Shown here one piece after another: positions 59,894-64,000 of a stretch of DNA of 64,000 nucleotides. A program made the translations under genes and the position numbers. The notes under the pieces are model-generated. The model saw only the letters and a program-made list of their open reading frames with translations, made no database searches and had not been told where the DNA came from. Origin of the DNA: a bacterium HR21 (GTDB taxonomy: Bacteria; Bacteroidota; Ignavibacteria; Kapaibacteriales; HRBIN21). The first letter of the stretch is position 1. Every line of letters begins with the position of its first letter. The stretch is from positions 1 through 64,000 of the forward strand of contig BEHX01000003.1 in NCBI GenBank assembly GCA_002898295.1, read 5' to 3'.

Positions 59894-60277
59894 TCAGCGG
59901 GTAGTGCGTCCTGAGCGCTTCGGGGGAAGAGTAACAGCAGGCTCAGCCGGTGTCTCTGGCGTCTCCGGGATACGGTACTCCAGCTTCCCCTCGTAGCGCT
60001 CCTTCATTGCCAAGAAGGTCGGCTTCGGGATCTGCTCAAATTCCAGCGCAATCCGGAGCTGTTCCTCCTGGAGGCGGCGGGACGCAACGCCATAGGCAAC
60101 GTCGCCGTCGTCGCCCGGCTCCCCGATCAGGTCAGCGATGCGTTCCTCGAGCTTCTGGCGAATCTGCACGGCAAGGTCATTGGCACGCATTCCCATGCAG
60201 ACAATTGCCGGATAGAGCGTGCCACGCTCATCTTCCCGCATACGCACTTCGGCAGGGTTGACAATGTAGGTACCCAT
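59894..60277 (-). CDS. rpoZ: DNA-directed RNA polymerase omega subunit (Bacteroidota Rpb6-like)
   Basis: 127 residues from the ATG at 60277. TLYPAIVCMGMRANDLAVQIRQKLEERI matches the omega/Rpb6 core (YxAxxxxxxRAxxL), and the second half EQLRIALEFEQIPKPTFLAMKERYEGKLEYRIPE is the conserved ending of Bacteroidota omega proteins. It binds the beta' subunit and aids assembly of the polymerase. The C-terminal tail (Pro/Arg-rich, about 110-127) is variable. Recognition rests on motif pattern only. Confidence 0.78.
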   Translation of the reverse strand: MGTYIVNPAEVRMREDERGTLYPAIVCMGMRANDLAVQIRQKLEERIADLIGEPGDDGDVAYGVASRRLQEEQLRIALEFEQIPKPTFLAMKERYEGKLEYRIPETPETPAEPAVTLPPKRSGRTTR

Positions 60278-60336
60278 CGCTATTGGGGACAACTGGAACC
60301 ATCCACCGACGGGATGGTGACGTATCACCTCGGGAA

Positions 60337-61989
60337 CTAATTGCCAGGGGAGGTTGCCAGGATGGTGTAGTACGCCCGAGTCCCGACCAGCTCGGCTGCA
60401 ACTCTGAGTTGGGGATCATCCTGCAAGAAGCGCTCGGTCAAGATCCGGCGCGGCAGGAAGCGTGCCAGGATTTCCCGCTCCAGGGCAGGCAAGAGAACTG
60501 CTTGGTATCGCCGGAGCAGGGACTGTTCCACCTGGCGGCTCTGGAGCAGAAAGCGTTCCAGGACACGCACGGAAGAGCTGGGGAGCGTCTGCGGTGCGTG
60601 GTTCAGCGCCTCGGTCAAGGCCGTGCTGAGCGGGTAGAGCGCCGCACTCTTCCCATGGCGGGCAAGGAAGTGCTCGAAGTCCACGAGCAGCTGGGGGGTG
60701 ATTTGGAAACCTTCAGGGAGCCGAGGGTACTGAGCGGCGTACGCTGTGGCAAAGCGGGACAGCCATCCCTCGCGCTGGAGCCACCGAATCGGTTCGGGCA
60801 GCGAATCGTGCGCCTCCACAATGGTATCCGGAACGATTCCGGCATTCCCCGGCACGACGCGTCCGTTGCGGGTTGTGAAACGCCGCAGCGTATCGGGCTG
60901 GCGCGGGGCAAGCAGCGGGATGGGCTGTTTCTGGAGTGTCCGTCCCGAGGGAGTGTAGTAGCGCGCTGTGGTCAAGCGCAAGGCTGTTCCATACGGCAGT
61001 GTCAGCACAGATTGCACCAGCCCTTTGCCCACCGAGGGTGTCCCGACGATGAGAGCCCGGTCCAAGTCCTGCAAGACGCCGGCCAGAATTTCCGAGGCGC
61101 TGGCGCTCCCTCCATTGACCAGCACTACCAACGGCAGCTCTGGCTCAACGGGTGCCACATAGGCGAAGTAGGTCCTGTCCTGCTGGGGATCGCGCCCACG
61201 GACGGTGAGCAGCGGCGTGTTGGGCGGCAGGAAAAGCCCGCAGATATTGAGCGCCACATCGAGCAACCCGCCGGGGTTATCGCGGACATCCAGAATCAAC
61301 CCCCGCACTGGAGCTGCCCGATGCAACGCGGCGATCGCCTGCCGTACCTCCTCAACAGCCTTCCGCGAGAAACGTTCCAGGCGGATGTAGCCGATGCTAT
61401 CCCGGAGTACCTCCACTACTGTCACTGATGGCAGACGGATCTCCTCTCGGCGCACCCGGAGACGGAGCGTGTCATATCCTCCGCTGAGCCGCTCACGGAG
61501 CACAACCAGCTGCACCTCCGTGCCCGGTTCTCCCCGCGTGTAGCGCCGGAGCTGCCGTCCGGAGAGGTGGAGCACCACGGTGGAGTCCACCTGATAGAGC
61601 CGGTCGCCAACCCGCACCCCCGCACGCCAGGCATCAGAGTTCTCGTGGACCTCAACGACTGTCAGCAGGCTATCGTCACGCAACGCCGTCACAATTCCGA
61701 TGCCGGTGTAGGAACCCGTGGAGAGAATGTCGAGCTCATCGCTGCCCTGTTCATCGATGTAGCGCGTGTATGGATCCAGTTGCCTGAGCATCGCATCGAG
61801 CGCCGGCTCTATCAGCGCCTCCGGATCCACCGGCTCTACGTACTGCGTGACAACATGCCGGAGCAGGGCAGTGAAGATGTCTACCACCTTCGTCACCTTC
61901 GTGACAAAAGGCTCCTGCGCAATGGCAGCCACGATACCAGCTACCCCCACGACCCCGAGCACACCCCCCAGACGCGACCAGAAGCGCAT
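60337..61989 (-). CDS. C-terminal processing peptidase, S41 family (CtpA/Prc type)
   Basis: 550 residues. A signal or anchor at the N-terminus (about 8-24) is followed by an S41 N-terminal helix part, a PDZ domain (about 90-185) and the peptidase core. The Ser/Lys dyad is visible as S297 in NGGSASASE and K322 in PSVGKG, exactly 25 residues apart as in E. coli Prc. RDNPGGLLDVALN is the preceding block. It cleaves proteins at exposed C-termini in the periplasm. About 150 residues after the core are unassigned. Confidence 0.93.
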   Translation of the reverse strand: MRFWSRLGGVLGVVGVAGIVAAIAQEPFVTKVTKVVDIFTALLRHVVTQYVEPVDPEALIEPALDAMLRQLDPYTRYIDEQGSDELDILSTGSYTGIGIVTALRDDSLLTVVEVHENSDAWRAGVRVGDRLYQVDSTVVLHLSGRQLRRYTRGEPGTEVQLVVLRERLSGGYDTLRLRVRREEIRLPSVTVVEVLRDSIGYIRLERFSRKAVEEVRQAIAALHRAAPVRGLILDVRDNPGGLLDVALNICGLFLPPNTPLLTVRGRDPQQDRTYFAYVAPVEPELPLVVLVNGGSASASEILAGVLQDLDRALIVGTPSVGKGLVQSVLTLPYGTALRLTTARYYTPSGRTLQKQPIPLLAPRQPDTLRRFTTRNGRVVPGNAGIVPDTIVEAHDSLPEPIRWLQREGWLSRFATAYAAQYPRLPEGFQITPQLLVDFEHFLARHGKSAALYPLSTALTEALNHAPQTLPSSSVRVLERFLLQSRQVEQSLLRRYQAVLLPALEREILARFLPRRILTERFLQDDPQLRVAAELVGTRAYYTILATSPGN

Positions 61990-61992
61990 TGC

Positions 61993-63429
61993 TCACCCCA
62001 GCGGTGGTCGCACACGTTCCCGCACATACTCCAGTACCCGACACAGCGGGAGGCGAATCTGCTCCATTGTATCACGGTCCCGGATCGTCACCGTCTCATC
62101 CTGCAACGTTTGCCCATCAACAGTTACGCAGAACGGCGTGCCAATCTCGTCCTGCCGTCGGTAGCGCCGTCCAATGGCACCGGAGTCATCGTACTCTGCC
62201 CGGAGATGGCGCCGCAATTCTTCGTAGAGCTTGCGGGCAACCTCCGGCATCCCTTCTCGATTGACCAGGGGGAAGACGGCAACTTTGACTGGTGCCAGCG
62301 CTGGATGGAGGCGGAGAACCGTGCGTGTCTCCCTTGTCCCTCGGTCGGCGGGAATGTCCTCCTCATCGTAAGCGTTGCACAGAAACGCCAGAAACGAGCG
62401 GGTTGCTCCCGCCGACGTCTCAACGACATAGGGGATGTAGCGTTCGCGGGTGACCGGATCGACGTACTCCAGGCGCTTGCCTGAGTACTCCTGATGGCGG
62501 CGCAGGTCGAAATCCGTCCGGGAGTGAATCCCCTCCAGCTCTCCCCAGCCAAAGGGGAAGAGGAACTCGATGTCCACAGCAGCTGACGCGTAGTGTGCCA
62601 GTTTCTCATGCGGCTTGATCCGGAGCCGCTCCTCTGGGATGCCCAGTGCCCGATACCACCGGTAGCGCTCCTGGAGCCAGTAGTCGAACCACTGCTGCTC
62701 CGTGCCGGGCTTGACGAAGTACTGCATCTCCATCTGCTCGAACTCCCGGGTGCGGAAGAGGAAGTTCTTCGTCGTGACCTCGTTGCGGAACGCCTTCCCA
62801 ATCTGGGCAATACCGAAGGGGATTTTCTGCCGACTACTCTGCAGCACGTTGAGGAAGTTCACGTAAATGCCCTGTGCCGTCTCCGGGCGCAAGTAGACGA
62901 TGCTGCTGGTGTCCTCAACGGGACCGAAGAAGGTTTTGAACATGAGGTTGAAGTGGCGCACTTCGGTCCACTCCCGAGTCCCGGAAACCGGGTCAGGGAT
63001 TTGCGCCTCGACGATGATGCGGTAGTAATCCCGCGGCTCGGTCGCCTGGCGCAGGCGCTCTTCCCAGTAATGAGCTTCCTGCTCTCTGCCCGTGTTCCGG
63101 AGGCGCTCGATGAAGTCTTCAATGAGCGTATCGGCGCGGTAGCGCATTTTGCTGACTTTGTTATCCACCATCGGGTCGGAGAACTGCTCCACATGTCCGC
63201 TGGCTTCCCAGACCCGGGGATGCATCAGGATAGCGGCATCGAGCCCCTCGATGTCCTCCCGCTGTGTCATAGCTTGCCACCAAACCTCTTTGAGATTGCG
63301 CAGCAACTCAACGCCCATCGGACCGAAGTCCCAGACACCGTTGAGTCCGCCGTAAATCTCCGAGGACTGGAACACGAAGCCCCGTCGCTTTGCCAGGGCA
63401 ACAACTGCCTCCAAGGATGGAGCTGCCAT
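61993..63429 (-). CDS. glyS: glycyl-tRNA synthetase, single-chain class II
   Basis: 478 residues. It attaches glycine to tRNA-Gly. VVALAKRRGFVFQSSEIYGGLNGVWDFGPMGVELLRNLKE is the family start (motif 1 region), and LRPETAQGIYVNFLNVLQ plus IAQIGKAFRNEV and FRTREFEQMEMQYFV are motifs 2 and the ATP site. The C-terminal anticodon-binding part is VKVAVFPLVNREGMPEVARKLYEEL. This alpha2 type without a separate beta chain is the form used in Bacteroidota, Gram-positives and eukaryotes. Confidence 0.96.
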   Translation of the reverse strand: MAAPSLEAVVALAKRRGFVFQSSEIYGGLNGVWDFGPMGVELLRNLKEVWWQAMTQREDIEGLDAAILMHPRVWEASGHVEQFSDPMVDNKVSKMRYRADTLIEDFIERLRNTGREQEAHYWEERLRQATEPRDYYRIIVEAQIPDPVSGTREWTEVRHFNLMFKTFFGPVEDTSSIVYLRPETAQGIYVNFLNVLQSSRQKIPFGIAQIGKAFRNEVTTKNFLFRTREFEQMEMQYFVKPGTEQQWFDYWLQERYRWYRALGIPEERLRIKPHEKLAHYASAAVDIEFLFPFGWGELEGIHSRTDFDLRRHQEYSGKRLEYVDPVTRERYIPYVVETSAGATRSFLAFLCNAYDEEDIPADRGTRETRTVLRLHPALAPVKVAVFPLVNREGMPEVARKLYEELRRHLRAEYDDSGAIGRRYRRQDEIGTPFCVTVDGQTLQDETVTIRDRDTMEQIRLPLCRVLEYVRERVRPPLG

Positions 63430-63466
63430 AATCAGGCTCTGGCTTATCCGACACGGTTTGCCGCGC

Positions 63467-63474
63467 TAAGTTTG
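63467..63474 (+). promoter_or_regulatory. TAAGTTTG promoter -7 element (plus), facing glyS promoter
   Basis: Plus-strand perfect TAnnTTTG, 29 bases before the ATG at 63503. It shares its last base with the glyS element on the other strand. Confidence 0.55.
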
Positions 63475-63481
63475 CAAATTA
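63474..63481 (-). promoter_or_regulatory. TAATTTGC promoter -7 element for glyS
   Basis: Minus-strand TAATTTGC, 45 bases before the glyS ATG at 63429. It forms one near-palindrome (centre around 63474) with the plus-strand element. Confidence 0.45.
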
Positions 63482-63502
63482 GCAAAAGCCAGAGCATGCC
63501 TT

Positions 63503-63928
63503 ATGCCCGAGCCTGCAGAGCTACTGGCACAGATTCGCGAGGAACTGCGGACCGGGCTCCAAGCCTGGAAGGAAGGTAATGCTGGCAAAGCCCGTGTCTG
63601 CGCCCGCCGGGCAGTGGCGTGGCTGGTTCAGGCGCTCCCGGCACTGGGTCTTCGCTCCTACGGCACCCACGTTGGGGAAAACCTTCGCCAGCTGGCTGCC
63701 GATGAGCAACTGCCCGAGCCTGTCCGCCGTGCGGCAGCGCGTTTGCACGGTGGAGCTCGCGCACAATTGCACGGGGGGCTCTACAGTCTCTACCCCTTGC
63801 ACGATGCCGGGCTTATTCTCCGCCATTTCGCTCGGCAGCTCGGAATGGCAGACGCCGTCATGTCCATGCTGCAGGAACTCAACCTATGCGATGCACCCTC
63901 CGACAGCTCTTCTTCAGCAGCCTCCTGA
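63503..63928 (+). CDS. small helical protein of unknown function (HEPN-like pattern)
   Basis: 141 residues from the ATG at 63503, with no signal peptide or membrane segment. The sequence is all helical by composition: a first helix LLAQIREELRTGLQAWKEGNAGKARVCARRAVAWLVQAL, then RLAADEQLPEPVRRAAARLHG, and a last helix LILRHFARQLG. The Lys/Arg-rich Ala pattern resembles HEPN or related nucleic-acid or nucleotide-handling four-helix proteins, but no catalytic motif (Rx4-6H) is clear. I cannot name it. It faces glyS with a shared promoter region. Confidence 0.55.
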   Translation: MPEPAELLAQIREELRTGLQAWKEGNAGKARVCARRAVAWLVQALPALGLRSYGTHVGENLRQLAADEQLPEPVRRAAARLHGGARAQLHGGLYSLYPLHDAGLILRHFARQLGMADAVMSMLQELNLCDAPSDSSSSAAS

Positions 63929-64000
63929 GCACCGGGCTGCTGGCTCACTCGCCTTCGCCGGTACGGCTTGAGCTCTTCCCCGATACGCTCCGCCGTCCTG
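63886..64000 (+). CDS. secreted protein, N-terminal part (runs off window)
   Basis: An ATG at 63886 overlaps the end of the previous gene by 43 bases and opens a frame to the window edge: MRCTLRQLFFSSLLSTGLLA looks like a signal peptide with a cleavage site near Ala20. Only 38 codons are visible. No family can be assigned. Confidence 0.45.
   Translation, partial: MRCTLRQLFFSSLLSTGLLAHSPSPVRLELFPDTLRRP

Noticed and set aside
1-64000. tRNA, rRNA, CRISPR arrays, insertion sequences or prophage
   Set aside because: I saw no cloverleaf-like segment, no regular repeat-spacer pattern, no transposase or integrase. The holin-family name of the 38713 gene does not imply phage.

Overview
The window is a GC-rich, gene-dense stretch of bacterial chromosome. 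It carries about 53 protein genes, two of them cut by the window edges, and no rRNA, tRNA or CRISPR array that I can recognise. Several features point to the Bacteroidota/Chlorobiota/Ignavibacteriota (FCB) group, most likely a GC-rich deep branch of the Kapabacteria or Chlorobi type. These are a secreted protein with a type IX secretion C-terminal domain (32957-35395), an E1 alpha/beta-fused 2-oxoacid dehydrogenase, an RNA polymerase omega of the Bacteroidota type, single-chain GlyRS, a TonB-dependent receptor, and many upstream elements of the form TAnnTTTG, the -7 element of the Bacteroidota housekeeping sigma factor. The taxon is inferred, not proven.

Layout. 1-7180 (minus): nhaA followed by a surface-glycan cassette (flippase, methyltransferase, CelD/FemAB-like acyltransferase, GNAT, polysaccharide deacetylase) and the start of a TonB-dependent receptor. 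7178-12168 (minus): fused E1, then purB with a coupled glycosyltransferase. 12193-14588 (minus): dapA with two lipoproteins and a pore-loop membrane protein. 14617-19150 (minus): accC, gcvH, a TPR-esterase, an outer-membrane protein and rlpA. 19183-21653 (plus): murA and an EnvC-like M23 protein. 21660-23030 (minus): cytochrome c and a LexA-family regulator with two palindromic operators. 23223-24641 (plus): mraZ-rsmH, the only dcw genes here. 24618-29028 (minus): persulfide-dioxygenase/rhodanese protein, GlmU-like protein, pyrG. 29053-32836: cyclase-family hydrolase and a TRAP transporter split over two strands. 32908-35453: type IX cargo and its terminator. 35476-40460: uvrB (minus), then queA, a small holin-like membrane protein and a DUF4139 protein (plus).

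40462-52999 is one long minus-strand train: acylphosphatase, SDR, patatin/beta-barrel protein, LOG protein, rhodanese, sigma54 activator, MutY, duplicated-domain lipoprotein, a 1095-residue outer-membrane barrel candidate and LD-carboxypeptidase. 53065-59853 (plus) is sbcD-sbcC coupled to a GH38 alpha-mannosidase. 59894-63481 (minus) holds omega, a CtpA-type protease and glyS. 63467-64000 (plus) holds a small helical protein and the start of a secreted protein.

Many neighbours overlap by exactly ATGA or TGATG, so translational coupling is the dominant arrangement. The strongest unusual signal is the LexA-like repressor. Its S24 domain lacks both catalytic residues, and its promoter carries two ACTGAA-N6-TTCAGT-type palindromes three helical turns apart. 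This predicts autoregulation without classical self-cleavage. Other points worth attention are the large barrel protein with SprA-like motifs, the face-to-face overlapping promoters at 63467-63481, and the TRAP/cyclase locus.
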